From: Bacteroidia bacterium
GTDB lineage: Bacteria; Bacteroidota; Bacteroidia; AKYH767-A; OLB10
DNA: 64,000 bases
Assembly (NCBI GenBank): GCA_016788165.1
Contig: JAEUTH010000008.1
Span: 1-64,000 of the forward strand
Direction of reading: 5' to 3'
The position numbers were made by a program, and so were the translations under genes. Every line of letters begins with the position of its first letter. The first letter of the stretch is position 1. The notes under the pieces are model-generated. The model saw only the letters and a list, made by a program, of their open reading frames with translations. It made no database searches and was not told the origin of the DNA. Positions 16,212-24,379 of the stretch are shown here, piece by piece.

Positions 16212-17087
16212 CTACTCTAACACAAAGTTAAATGAAATGGTTCCCTTCTGAGTTTCTTTACCATCGGGGCTGGCATTAAACGGTGTGCTTAAAGCAGCTT
16301 CTTTAGCCAATTTGTAAAGGTAGGCGCTGTTAGTAGTTGAGCCTACATCGCCCGGTATGGCGCTAATAACTTTACCTTGTTTATCAACAATAATGGCTAC
16401 TACAACCTTGCCCGTTTCTTGCGATTTATCATCAATACGTGGTGGACGTAACCATTTACGACCTGCTAAATTTAATTTTACACCCGAGCCTTTGCCATCT
16501 CCTTTACCATCGCCACTGCCACCACCGCTGCCGCCACCATCTCCACCGCCATCACCTTTACCATTGCCATTTTTCCCATAAAAAGTAGAAGAAGGGTCGC
16601 CTTGTGGGTCGCCTTGGTCGCCATTGCCTTTGGTTGCATTGCCATCAGATCCTTTTTTATTAGAACCTTTAAACAGTGCACTTTGGTTAAGCTGTCGTTC
16701 AGGTGTTTTGGTAGTGGCAGTTGGGTTTACTTTGGTTTCAACCGGCTTAACGGTTTTTGTTTCTGTAGGTTTTTTATTGGTTTTTTCTACAGGTTTAACA
16801 GCAACTGTGTTTTCGTTTTCTGTTGTAATTATTTCTTCGGCATTGCTGCTGGCTGGCTGTGGTATGGGCTCGGTTTGTTGTGGTTGTGTAGATGTTATTT
16901 CAGAAGTTGCTTGTATTTGACCTGATGCTTCGTCAACGGTGCCAATGCTTACCAACATGCCACCACCACCGGCATCGGCAAAAGGTGGGTTGGGTGTTGA
17001 TAAGGCAAATACAAACATCAATGCCACCAATATTGCATGTATAAGCAATGTAAGCAGTATGGATTTATTTCTGATGGTTGCTTCCAT
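16212..17087 (-). CDS. tonB: TonB-family energy transducer
   Basis: The 291-residue protein has one N-terminal membrane helix (about 10-29), a long periplasmic linker and a C-terminal TonB domain (about 210-291, with 'GKVVVAIIVDKQGKV' and 'FNFVLE'). The linker has two parts. One is rich in Pro, Thr, Lys and Glu (about 60-130). The other is unusually rich in Gly, Asp and Lys (about 170-205, GDGGG-type repeats). TonB passes the energy of the proton gradient from ExbB/ExbD to outer-membrane transporters. The genes sit together in the order exbB-exbD-tonB. Their receptor is not in the window. Confidence 0.9.
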   Translation of the reverse strand: MEATIRNKSILLTLLIHAILVALMFVFALSTPNPPFADAGGGGMLVSIGTVDEASGQIQATSEITSTQPQQTEPIPQPASSNAEEIITTENENTVAVKPVEKTNKKPTETKTVKPVETKVNPTATTKTPERQLNQSALFKGSNKKGSDGNATKGNGDQGDPQGDPSSTFYGKNGNGKGDGGGDGGGSGGGSGDGKGDGKGSGVKLNLAGRKWLRPPRIDDKSQETGKVVVAIIVDKQGKVISAIPGDVGSTTNSAYLYKLAKEAALSTPFNASPDGKETQKGTISFNFVLE

Positions 17088-17143
17088 AATTTATGTTGTA
17101 ACAGTTACCATATAGGTAATTTAATTATTGGCAGGCTTATTAT

Positions 17144-17545
17144 TTAATTTTTTGAATTAGCGGTAGCCAGCACCATTTTAATTTTTAAACGGTTGCCTAT
17201 TTCCAACAAATCAACTAAGGCTTGCACGGGTACTGTTTTATCCACTTTAATTAAGGCAGCAGGATCAACCTGCCCGGCAATTTCGCGTGTAAGCGTTGCT
17301 TCTAAATCGGTTGCAGCTATGCGTGTGGTTCCAATTGCGTAATTTAAATCGGCATCAATGGCAATAACAATAGGATGTTTAACGCCTTGTGTACCGGTTT
17401 TTGCATTCGGCAGTAATAATTTTAATACCGTAGGCGTAGCAAATGCAGAAGTGATGAGAAAGAACAGCAATAAAAAAAACATAATGTCGGTAAGTGACGA
17501 GGTATAAACTTCGCCCACATATCGTTTTCTTCGTTTTAAGTCCAT
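17144..17545 (-). CDS. exbD: ExbD/TolR-family biopolymer transport protein
   Basis: The 133-residue protein has a short basic N-terminus (MDLKRRKR), a single membrane helix (about 18-38) with the conserved proton-path aspartate in SLTDIMFFLL (D20), and a periplasmic domain. It works with ExbB as the proton-driven motor for TonB. The gap to exbB is 16 bases and to tonB 56 bases. ExbD and TolR cannot be fully told apart by sequence; the tonB neighbour favours ExbD. Confidence 0.92.
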   Translation of the reverse strand: MDLKRRKRYVGEVYTSSLTDIMFFLLLFFLITSAFATPTVLKLLLPNAKTGTQGVKHPIVIAIDADLNYAIGTTRIAATDLEATLTREIAGQVDPAALIKVDKTVPVQALVDLLEIGNRLKIKMVLATANSKN

Positions 17546-17561
17546 GTTATTTGTGTTGTTT

Positions 17562-18251
17562 TTATTTTACAGGTTCTTCTAATAAGTCAATAAACTCAAC
17601 AGCATTTATTTCCATTTTATTTACTACTCTGTCAATCATGCCGGTAAGTATGTGATACAGCACATAAGCCATTATACCTACCGTTAAACCTGCAGCCGAG
17701 GTAACCATTTTTACATACAAGCCACCGGATATAACGCCCAAATCCAAACTGTTTTGTAAAGCTATCTGATAAAATATTTTTATCACTCCAAATATGGTTC
17801 CCAAGAATCCAAACATGGGCGCAATAGCGGCAATAACACCTAATATATTCAGGTATCGTTCCATTTTGTAGATTTCTAATTTACCAACATTTTCAATTGC
17901 TGTTTCAATATCGCGAATGGGTTTGCCCAAACGCATAATGCCTTTTTCAATCATTGCTGCAACAGGTGTGTTTGTGTTTTTACATAGTGTGCGAGCTGCT
18001 TCTATATTTCCATTATGCACATGGTCGCGTATTTGATGCATAAAGTTCATGTCAATTTTGCCACGTTTGCTAATGGTAAAATAGCGTTCAAAAAAAATAA
18101 ATACAGCTATTACCGATAGTAAAGCAATGGGTATCATAATGGGGCCACCACTTTGCACAATTTCCCATAATGGCATGTCGGGTATGGGCGGATTTGATGT
18201 GGTAGCTAAGGTATCGGCCGCAGGTGTGCCTACTGAAATTTGCAACAGCAT
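17562..18251 (-). CDS. exbB: ExbB/TolQ/MotA-family proton channel protein
   Basis: The 229-residue inner-membrane protein has a membrane helix near 35-53, a cytoplasmic stretch (60-130), and two further helices (about 135-160 and 180-205) with the family sequences 'LGTIFGVIKIF' and 'TSAAGLTVGIMAYVLYH'. It forms the proton channel with ExbD to power TonB. It is the first gene of the exbB-exbD-tonB set. The 196-base space upstream holds a short hairpin but no exact -7 box. Confidence 0.92.
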   Translation of the reverse strand: MLLQISVGTPAADTLATTSNPPIPDMPLWEIVQSGGPIMIPIALLSVIAVFIFFERYFTISKRGKIDMNFMHQIRDHVHNGNIEAARTLCKNTNTPVAAMIEKGIMRLGKPIRDIETAIENVGKLEIYKMERYLNILGVIAAIAPMFGFLGTIFGVIKIFYQIALQNSLDLGVISGGLYVKMVTSAAGLTVGIMAYVLYHILTGMIDRVVNKMEINAVEFIDLLEEPVK

Positions 18252-18310
18252 ATAAGTTGAAGTTTTAAAAATTTACTTGTAAAAAATGCCTATAGCGGTT
18301 TCGTTTATGG

Positions 18311-18329
18311 TTCGCTATTAAGTAGCGAA
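18311..18329. other. Short hairpin upstream of exbB
   Basis: A 7-bp inverted repeat TTCGCTA (18311-18317) / TAGCGAA (18323-18329) with a five-base loop lies between the mscS stop and the exbB start. It has no U run, so it is not a classical terminator. It could be an operator half-site pair or a leader hairpin. No regulator can be named. Confidence 0.3.
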
Positions 18330-18447
18330 AGTAGTAGGGGGCTTGTGTTTACACTGTTTGCAATATGTTATTTACTAACAGTGGCTTGTTAGCAGGTAAA
18401 CGCAGTATCTAAACTTTTTATTGTTGTATTGGCAGGTATTAAATTTA

Positions 18448-19563
18448 CTAAATGTTTTTATTCGTGTAATTGTTTGCCGATTCAATGTAAATAGAAGAGC
18501 TTGGGAAAGCCAACTCTAACTGAAGTGTTTTAGCAGTTTCAAGTATGTTGTAAATGGTAGCTTCTTTAACCACAATGTGTTCTTCCCAATCGTTGGTTTT
18601 TACAAAATATATAATGATTACTTGCAATGCACTGCTTGTCATTTCATGTAAATACACACTTACATTCTCATCAATATTTGGATTGTTAAGCAGGTAGTTT
18701 TTAATTTCAATATTAAAGGCCCTGATTGAATCGGGATTGGAGTTGTATTTAAAATCTAATTTAAACTGCACCCGATATAATGTACGTTCGGTTAAATTAT
18801 CCAACTCGGCATCAACCATTTTTTTATTGGGTATGGTAACGTAAGATTTTTCAAGTGTACGTATGCGTGTACTTCTAAAACCAATATGTTCAATACGTCC
18901 ATGTATGGCCCCAATACGAACCAAATCGCCAACAACAAATGGTTTATCTAAAAATATGGTAAACGAACCTAACAAGTTGCCCAGTGTTTCCTGAGCTGCA
19001 AGCGCTATGGCTAAACCGGCAATACCCGCACCGCCTAAAATTGCTGTTAAGTGTACATGAAATACCTTACTAAGCAATACAAAAACACCTAATACGATGA
19101 ATATGATTTTTAGAGATTCCTTTATAAACGGAACCAGCATATCATCTGTTTTTGATGCAGTGTTTTGCGCCCGGTATAGCAATAAAAGACCTACATATTC
19201 GGTTAGGTTTACAGCCATCATGATTAACGATGCCAGTAATGCAATTTTAAAACAGCTTATAAAAATGATTGTGGGTAATGATGTTTTTGCCAATGAAGTA
19301 TTCCAACTGGCCGGGTAATTTAACTCGGCCATTGCAAAATACAACGACACTAAAAAAACCAATACGCTAAATGGTTTTTGCAACAATTCGGTTAACTTGT
19401 TTTGCCCAACGCCTGCACAATACTTATGAAAGACCTTAAATAGCAGGGTTGTAAATAAGTAGGTAAATATTTTACGTAATGCATAGGCAGAAATTAAAAT
19501 AAGTATGGCTAACAAATAGTCTAAACCGGTGTGATTGAAATACGTTTTACTTAAAAAATCCAT
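18448..19563 (-). CDS. Mechanosensitive ion channel, MscS family
   Basis: The 371-residue protein has about four membrane helices. The last one is the glycine- and alanine-rich pore helix (about 165-195, AILGGAGIAGLAIALAAQ) that is diagnostic of MscS. It is followed by the beta domain (GSFTIFLDKPFVVGDLVR, about 198-215) and a mixed C-terminal domain. Such channels release solutes on hypo-osmotic shock. It starts divergently from the small Lys/Asp-rich gene at 19709. Confidence 0.93.
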   Translation of the reverse strand: MDFLSKTYFNHTGLDYLLAILILISAYALRKIFTYLFTTLLFKVFHKYCAGVGQNKLTELLQKPFSVLVFLVSLYFAMAELNYPASWNTSLAKTSLPTIIFISCFKIALLASLIMMAVNLTEYVGLLLLYRAQNTASKTDDMLVPFIKESLKIIFIVLGVFVLLSKVFHVHLTAILGGAGIAGLAIALAAQETLGNLLGSFTIFLDKPFVVGDLVRIGAIHGRIEHIGFRSTRIRTLEKSYVTIPNKKMVDAELDNLTERTLYRVQFKLDFKYNSNPDSIRAFNIEIKNYLLNNPNIDENVSVYLHEMTSSALQVIIIYFVKTNDWEEHIVVKEATIYNILETAKTLQLELAFPSSSIYIESANNYTNKNI

Positions 19564-19637
19564 AGTTGAAACAGGCAGGTATTAATTACAAAACAGGTAA
19601 GCCGCTTTTCTTTATCATTAAAATTTAAACGCACATG

Positions 19638-19665
19638 TTGGCGAAATAAGAAATTATTATTTTTG
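19638..19665 (+). promoter_or_regulatory. Bacteroidota promoter (TTG-N17-TATTTTTG)
   Basis: Both elements are present for the gene at 19709: TTG at 19638-19640 and an exact TAnnTTTG box at 19658-19665, with 17 bases between. The ATG follows 43 bases later. It is the only site I found in the window with both elements near the expected spacing. Confidence 0.6.
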
Positions 19666-19708
19666 TGATACTACTTAAATCAAAACTATAACTCAAATTT
19701 TAGTAAAC

Positions 19709-19903
19709 ATGGCTACTAAAAAATCGAAAGCGCCAGTAAAATCAAAAAAGAAAACCACCAATGATGAGCTGCACAAGCCATCAAAAATGAAACCGCTAAA
19801 AGGCAAAAAGAAAGATTGGGATGATGATGATGAAGATGGAATAATTGAAGATGATTTAGCCGGATTAGACCATTTTAATGATGATGATGATGATGATTTT
19901 TAA
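19709..19903 (+). CDS. Small charge-segregated protein (Lys-rich half, Asp-rich half)
   Basis: This 64-residue protein has a strongly basic first half (residues 3-36, rich in Lys with Ser, Pro and Thr) and a strongly acidic second half (37-64, with DDDDED and a final run of six Asp before Phe). It has no signal peptide or hydrophobic core and is probably disordered. The gene has its own promoter and its own terminator, which supports it being real. I do not recognise a named family. Short acidic/basic proteins of this kind occur in Bacteroidota genomes without a known role; a nucleic-acid or protein-binding role is a guess. Confidence 0.75.
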   Translation: MATKKSKAPVKSKKKTTNDELHKPSKMKPLKGKKKDWDDDDEDGIIEDDLAGLDHFNDDDDDDF

Positions 19904-19933
19904 ATAATTCACTATACATACCTTGTTTGTTTG

Positions 19934-19963
19934 CCTGCATAATCGCTACATGCGGGTTTTTTT
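19934..19963 (+). terminator. Rho-independent terminator
   Basis: A 7-bp stem with one G:U pair (CCTGCAT at 19934-19940, ATGCGGG at 19950-19956) is followed by seven T. It ends the small gene at 19709-19903 and lies just before the convergent end of nadE. Confidence 0.8.
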
Positions 19964-19965
19964 AT

Positions 19966-21627
19966 TTATAAATTATACTTAGCAACAACAGGCATGCGCC
20001 TGCCCAACCCAAATGCATGTGCCGACACTCTGATAATTGGTGCAAACTGCACCCGTTTAAATTCATTGCGGCTAACCATTGATAATATCCGTTTTACTAA
20101 AGTAGTTTCGAAACCCGCACCTACTATTTGCGCAAAGCTTTTACGCGCTTCAATGTGCAAATACAGTATGGCATCAAGCACATCATAAGGTGGCAGGCTG
20201 TCGCTGTCTTTCTGATTGGGCCTTAACTCGGCCGATGGTGCTTTGTCAATAATATTTTGTGGTATTATTTCTTGATTTCTATTTATAAAATTGGCCAAAC
20301 CATATACATCCGTTTTATACAAATCGCCAATTACACTTAATCCGCCACACATATCGCCATACAATGTGCCATACCCAACAGCTAACTCGCTTTTGTTTGA
20401 TGTGTTAAGCAATACATGACCAAACTTGTTTGACAATGCCATCACTAACATGCCCCTTATACGCGATTGTAAATTTTCTTCGGCTACGTTAAATGGAAGC
20501 CCGTTAAAAATAGGTTGCAGTTCTGTTTCGAATGCTTTGTATATTTTTTCGATTGCTATAAGCTGACCTTTACCACCCAGGTTGGCAATCATTTTTTCAG
20601 AGTCGTTAACCGAATGAGATGAAGAAAATGCCGAAGGCATCATTACCGGTAATACATTATCTACACCCAAAGCCTTAACTGCAAGTGCATAAACCACAGC
20701 CGAATCAATGCCACCACTTAAACCTAAAATTGATTTTTTAAAACCCAGTTTGGTAAAATAATCAGTAATGCCTAATAACAATGCATCATAAATAAGACTG
20801 TATTTTTCTGCATGGCTTGCTTTGGCTACCAATGTTGTTTGGCTTGTAATATCGGTTACTTCTGCGTTATTTATTTTTAAATCTACATATCTTATTTCTT
20901 CTTTAAAGTAGGCTAACTCCTGCACGATGCTGCCTTGGTGGTTAAGCACCATCGAACCACCATCAAATACAATATCGGTTTGTGCGCCTACCTGATGCAC
21001 ATAAACAATCGGCAATTTATATCGGCCTGCATTTTTTATCAGTGTTTGTTTTCGTACTTCGGCATGTTGGTAACTGAAAGGCGAAGCTGCTATATTTATA
21101 ATAAAGGCTGGCTTTTCTAATATGAGCGCATCCATCGGACAATGGGTGTATAAAGGATCGTCATCTAAATTCCATAAGTCTTCGCAGATGGTTACCGCTA
21201 TTTTTTGGTTTTGATATTCAATGCAACTAAACTCCTTTGCCGGCTCAAAATATCTATACTCATCAAATACATCATAGGTAGGTAACAATGCTTTGTTTGT
21301 AATGCTTTTTATTTCACCTTCCGCTAAAAAAAATGCGGCATTGTATAAATTTTTACCTGCAAGCACCGGGTTTTTAGCAGGCGAACCTACAATGGCTGCA
21401 ATACCTACACAATGTTTGGCAATAACCTGAACGGCTTCCATACATTGCGATAAAAAATCATCGTACTCTAAAAAATCCAAGGGTGGATAACCACATATAC
21501 TTAACTCGCCAAATACGATTATATCGGCATCATTTTTTTTTGCTTCTGATATTGCATGAAGTATTTTATCGGTATTGCCTGCAAAGTTTCCTATGTGATA
21601 ATTTAATTGTGCTAAAGCGATGCGCAT
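19966..21627 (-). CDS. nadE: NAD+ synthase, glutamine-hydrolysing
   Basis: The 553-residue protein joins a nitrilase-type glutaminase domain (about 1-260) to an ammonia-using NAD synthetase domain (about 275-553). The glutaminase triad is visible as E41 in FGELSICGYPP, K112 in NKALLPTYD and C148 in TICEDLW. The synthetase P-loop is SGGIDS (304-309). It makes NAD from deamido-NAD, ATP and glutamine. From memory, nadE is often near gldB and engB in Bacteroidota, as here. It is preceded by a terminator of the upstream gene and has no clear -7 box. Confidence 0.96.
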   Translation of the reverse strand: MRIALAQLNYHIGNFAGNTDKILHAISEAKKNDADIIVFGELSICGYPPLDFLEYDDFLSQCMEAVQVIAKHCVGIAAIVGSPAKNPVLAGKNLYNAAFFLAEGEIKSITNKALLPTYDVFDEYRYFEPAKEFSCIEYQNQKIAVTICEDLWNLDDDPLYTHCPMDALILEKPAFIINIAASPFSYQHAEVRKQTLIKNAGRYKLPIVYVHQVGAQTDIVFDGGSMVLNHQGSIVQELAYFKEEIRYVDLKINNAEVTDITSQTTLVAKASHAEKYSLIYDALLLGITDYFTKLGFKKSILGLSGGIDSAVVYALAVKALGVDNVLPVMMPSAFSSSHSVNDSEKMIANLGGKGQLIAIEKIYKAFETELQPIFNGLPFNVAEENLQSRIRGMLVMALSNKFGHVLLNTSNKSELAVGYGTLYGDMCGGLSVIGDLYKTDVYGLANFINRNQEIIPQNIIDKAPSAELRPNQKDSDSLPPYDVLDAILYLHIEARKSFAQIVGAGFETTLVKRILSMVSRNEFKRVQFAPIIRVSAHAFGLGRRMPVVAKYNL

Positions 21628-21656
21628 CGTTATGTTTTTAGTAAGCGTAAAAAATT

Positions 21657-21692
21657 AAAAATCCGCAGGAATAAAAATTCTTGCGGATTTTT
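21657..21692 (-). terminator. Rho-independent terminator of the PorT-like gene
   Basis: A perfect 11-bp stem (AAAAATCCGCA at 21657-21667, TGCGGATTTTT at 21682-21692) with a 14-base loop lies 22 bases beyond the stop codon at 21715, between that gene and nadE. The A/T-rich stem ends let it work in either direction. Confidence 0.85.
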
Positions 21693-21714
21693 TGTGGTAC
21701 TTATAATTGATAGT

Positions 21715-22347
21715 TTAAAAATAAACGCCTAAATCAATTTCTATTGCCGCCACATTAGCTTTTAAGTCATCGCTTTTAAACACATCAATAAAACCGTTGT
21801 TAAAAGTAATGCCACCAAATATGCATGTGCCCGATTGAATGTTGTATTGCGCGCCACCACCAATTTTTAAAGCCATATTAAAAAAGTTTACATCTTTATT
21901 TATGTTATTGCTTTCGCCATCAACTTCGGCTTTTGCCTTTAAATTAAAACAAGCCGATGTGCCAAATTTAGCATAAAAGCTCAGGTTATCCTGTTCTTTG
22001 GTATGTAAGTGAAGACACAAAGGTACTTCAAGATATTGCAACGACACATTGCTTTTAATTTTAGTTACGTTACCGGCAGTATCTTGCACATCGTACACAA
22101 GTTTGCCACCACGGTATGCAAAATCAACACCGGTAAAAAACGAATAACGTTCGGTAAAAAATATTTCGGCAGCCAAGCCATAATTAAAGCCCATGTTTAC
22201 ACCATCGTTTTTAACGCCTTTCGAGTCAACGCTTAACCAACGGAATGTTGGCGTTGCATGCAAGCCAATTTTGTATTTTTCATAGGTTTGCGCCTTGGTT
22301 AGGCTGCTGGCACAAAGTAGCAGGATTAAGCAAGTAAGTTTTCTCAT
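21715..22347 (-). CDS. Outer-membrane beta-barrel protein (PorT-like)
   Basis: The 210-residue protein has a signal peptide (MRKLTCLILLLCASSLTKAQ) and then alternating amphipathic strands that end in an aromatic residue (VYF), as expected for a small barrel. It fits the outer-membrane beta-barrel family that includes the T9SS component PorT (for example GLHATPTFRWLS, EIFFTERYSFFTGVDFAYRG, FGTSACFNLKAKAEV). Many members have no known role, so calling it PorT itself would go too far. It is divergent from gldB with only 21 bases between the start codons, and its own terminator follows it. Confidence 0.8.
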   Translation of the reverse strand: MRKLTCLILLLCASSLTKAQTYEKYKIGLHATPTFRWLSVDSKGVKNDGVNMGFNYGLAAEIFFTERYSFFTGVDFAYRGGKLVYDVQDTAGNVTKIKSNVSLQYLEVPLCLHLHTKEQDNLSFYAKFGTSACFNLKAKAEVDGESNNINKDVNFFNMALKIGGGAQYNIQSGTCIFGGITFNNGFIDVFKSDDLKANVAAIEIDLGVYF

Positions 22348-22368
22348 ATTTTATCAAATTAGGCTACA

Positions 22369-23403
22369 ATGTTAAGTAAAAGGTTTGTTATGTTTATAGT
22401 ATTTGTTGGTGTTTTTTGCTGGCAGTGTAATACACCTTCAAACAATCGGCCCATGCCACCGGCCGAAGTTATTGATACACTAAAGCCCGTAAATATACTA
22501 CGTTTCGAAAAAGATTTAATACAGAGCGATACACTTACAGCAACTTCGCTGGCTATGCTTAGAAATAAGTATGGGGAGTTTTTGCCTTTGTTTTGTAAAA
22601 GAATTTGTCCGATTCCGATGAACATGGCAAACGATACCATTTTAGCGCTACAACTCAACCGCTTTAAATTTGATAATGATATTAAAACAATATACGCAAG
22701 TGTAGATAGTGTGTACCCCAATTTAAATGTAATTGCTGCTGAATTGGCACAAGTTTTTGCCTTGCAAAAATTGTATCTTCAAATATCAAAACCACCTGCC
22801 GTAATTACATTTTTATCAGCCTTTAATTATGCCATGATAACAACTGATACGATGTTGCTTATTGGGTTAGACAAATATTTAGGCAGCGATTGTCCTTTTT
22901 ATCCCGGCATGAATTATCCGGCTTTTATAACCAAACGTTTGCGTAGCGAATACATATTGCCCAATGCTATAAATGCCATGTATCAGCGCGATTATAGTTT
23001 AGATAGTGTTAAAGATGAATTGTTAGCACAAGTTGTTTACTACGGTAAAATGATGCAATATACTGCGCATCTTTTGCCACAATTGGCCGATAGTATTATT
23101 TTGGGCTACAGTAAAGCCGAGTTAGACTGGTGCTTGCAAAACGAAACTAAAATATGGACGGCTTTAATTGAACAACAATTATTATACAGCACCAATCCGA
23201 AACAGTTTTTAAAGTTGATAAACGATGGCCCAACTACACAAGGTTTTCCGGATGGGGCCCCGGCACGTTTGGGCTATTTTGTTGGATGGCAAATTGTAAA
23301 AGCGTACATAAACAAAACCCAACCTGATAGTATGCAAAAATGGCTTAACGAATCTGATGCACAAAAAATACTTTTGCAATCGCAATACAAACCCAATAAA
23401 TAA
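22369..23403 (+). CDS. gldB: Gliding motility lipoprotein GldB
   Basis: The 344-residue protein has an N-terminal hydrophobic segment ending in a likely lipobox (VFCWQC, lipidated Cys20). The body matches GldB: RFEKDLI near the start, 'LLIGLDKYLGSDCPFYP' and 'MNYPAF' in the middle, and 'APARLGYFVGWQIVKAY' near the end, a zincin-like fold in this family. It is anchored in a membrane and is essential for gliding and T9SS function in Flavobacterium. gldC follows after 21 bases, the conserved pair. A possible -7 box TAGGTTTG at 22283-22290 lies inside the divergent gene. The ATG at 22369 leaves only 21 bases between the two start codons. Confidence 0.93.
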   Translation: MLSKRFVMFIVFVGVFCWQCNTPSNNRPMPPAEVIDTLKPVNILRFEKDLIQSDTLTATSLAMLRNKYGEFLPLFCKRICPIPMNMANDTILALQLNRFKFDNDIKTIYASVDSVYPNLNVIAAELAQVFALQKLYLQISKPPAVITFLSAFNYAMITTDTMLLIGLDKYLGSDCPFYPGMNYPAFITKRLRSEYILPNAINAMYQRDYSLDSVKDELLAQVVYYGKMMQYTAHLLPQLADSIILGYSKAELDWCLQNETKIWTALIEQQLLYSTNPKQFLKLINDGPTTQGFPDGAPARLGYFVGWQIVKAYINKTQPDSMQKWLNESDAQKILLQSQYKPNK

Positions 23404-23424
23404 AAAAGTAACAAGTACTTAATA

Positions 23425-23754
23425 ATGAAAAAATCAGAAATAAAATTTGATATCTTATTGGATGAAACCAAACATCCGCAGGTAATACAATGGCAGGCAT
23501 CCGATTCGGGCATGGAAGGCGTAAAGGATGCCAAGGCATTAATGCTAAGCATTTGGGATGCAAAAGACCCCGGCACCCTGCGCATTGATTTGTGGACTAA
23601 AGAAATGATGGTTGAGGAAATGCAACGTTTTATTTATGATACCATCAATAGTTTAGCCGGTACGTATGCCAATGCAACCAATGACGAGAATTTAGCAAAA
23701 GAAATCAGAGAATTTAGCATTGCATTTGGAAAAAAAACCGGCTTGCTTGTTTAA
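23425..23754 (+). CDS. gldC: Gliding motility protein GldC
   Basis: The 109-residue soluble protein matches GldC in length and sequence (IKFDILLDETKHPQVIQW, AKALMLSIWD, LRIDLWTKEMMVEEM). In Flavobacterium GldC supports gliding together with GldB, though its exact task is unsettled. It lies 21 bases after gldB. Its stop codon overlaps the stop codon of the convergent engB gene (TTAA shared at 23751-23754), so no terminator separates the two units. Confidence 0.95.
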   Translation: MKKSEIKFDILLDETKHPQVIQWQASDSGMEGVKDAKALMLSIWDAKDPGTLRIDLWTKEMMVEEMQRFIYDTINSLAGTYANATNDENLAKEIREFSIAFGKKTGLLV

Positions 23755-24359
23755 GCAGGTTTCTTAAAAACAGCATTATATTTTTCTAAAAAACCAAGTA
23801 TTTCTGCGCGGCCTTCTTTGGTTTCGGCCGAAGTGGTAAAATAGGTAGGTAACTCTTCCCAGGTTTGTGCCAGTGTTTGATTAAAGGCTTTTATATTTTT
23901 TGATGTTTTGCTTTTGCTTTGCTTGTCGGCTTTGGTAAAAATGATGCAAAGTGGTACACCTGCTTCGCCTAAGTTTTGAATAAATGCCAAGTCGTTTTTT
24001 TGGGGTTCGTGCCTGGAGTCAATCAACACAAAAACACACATTAAATTGGGGCGCTGATGTAAATAGTCACTTATCATTTTATCCCAGGTTGCTGCAATTG
24101 CTTTGGGCACCTTGGCATAGCCATAGCCCGGTAAATCTACAATCCAAAAGGCATCATTAATATCAAAATGGTTAATAAGCTGTGTTTTGCCCGGTGTGCC
24201 TGATGTTTTAGCCAAGCCGTTTTTATTTACCAGCATATTAATCAGCGATGACTTGCCCACATTACTGCGCCCAATAAAAGCGTACTCGGGCTTAACAGGT
24301 GATGGGCATCCGGTAACATTGGCCGAACTTTTTAAAAACGCTGCGTTTTTAATTTGCAT
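23751..24359 (-). CDS. engB: Ribosome biogenesis GTPase EngB (YihA/YsxC)
   Basis: The 202-residue GTPase takes part in 50S ribosome assembly. G1 is GRSNVGKS (30-37), the G2 threonine lies in SGTPGKTQ, G3 is DLPGYG (75-80) and G4 is FTKADK near 135-140. The length is typical. It lies 20 bases after the GlsB-like gene in the same direction, so it may be the last gene of a minus-strand run glsA-glsB-engB. It converges on gldC with overlapping stop codons. Confidence 0.97.
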   Translation of the reverse strand: MQIKNAAFLKSSANVTGCPSPVKPEYAFIGRSNVGKSSLINMLVNKNGLAKTSGTPGKTQLINHFDINDAFWIVDLPGYGYAKVPKAIAATWDKMISDYLHQRPNLMCVFVLIDSRHEPQKNDLAFIQNLGEAGVPLCIIFTKADKQSKSKTSKNIKAFNQTLAQTWEELPTYFTTSAETKEGRAEILGFLEKYNAVFKKPA

Positions 24360-24379
24360 AATTCCGTATAGTACTAAAG

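Noticed and set aside
16357-16925. Several open frames opposite to or shifted from tonB
   Set aside because: They are shadows of the glycine-rich, GC-richer coding sequence of tonB, with low-complexity Pro, Ala-Met or Cys-Phe content.
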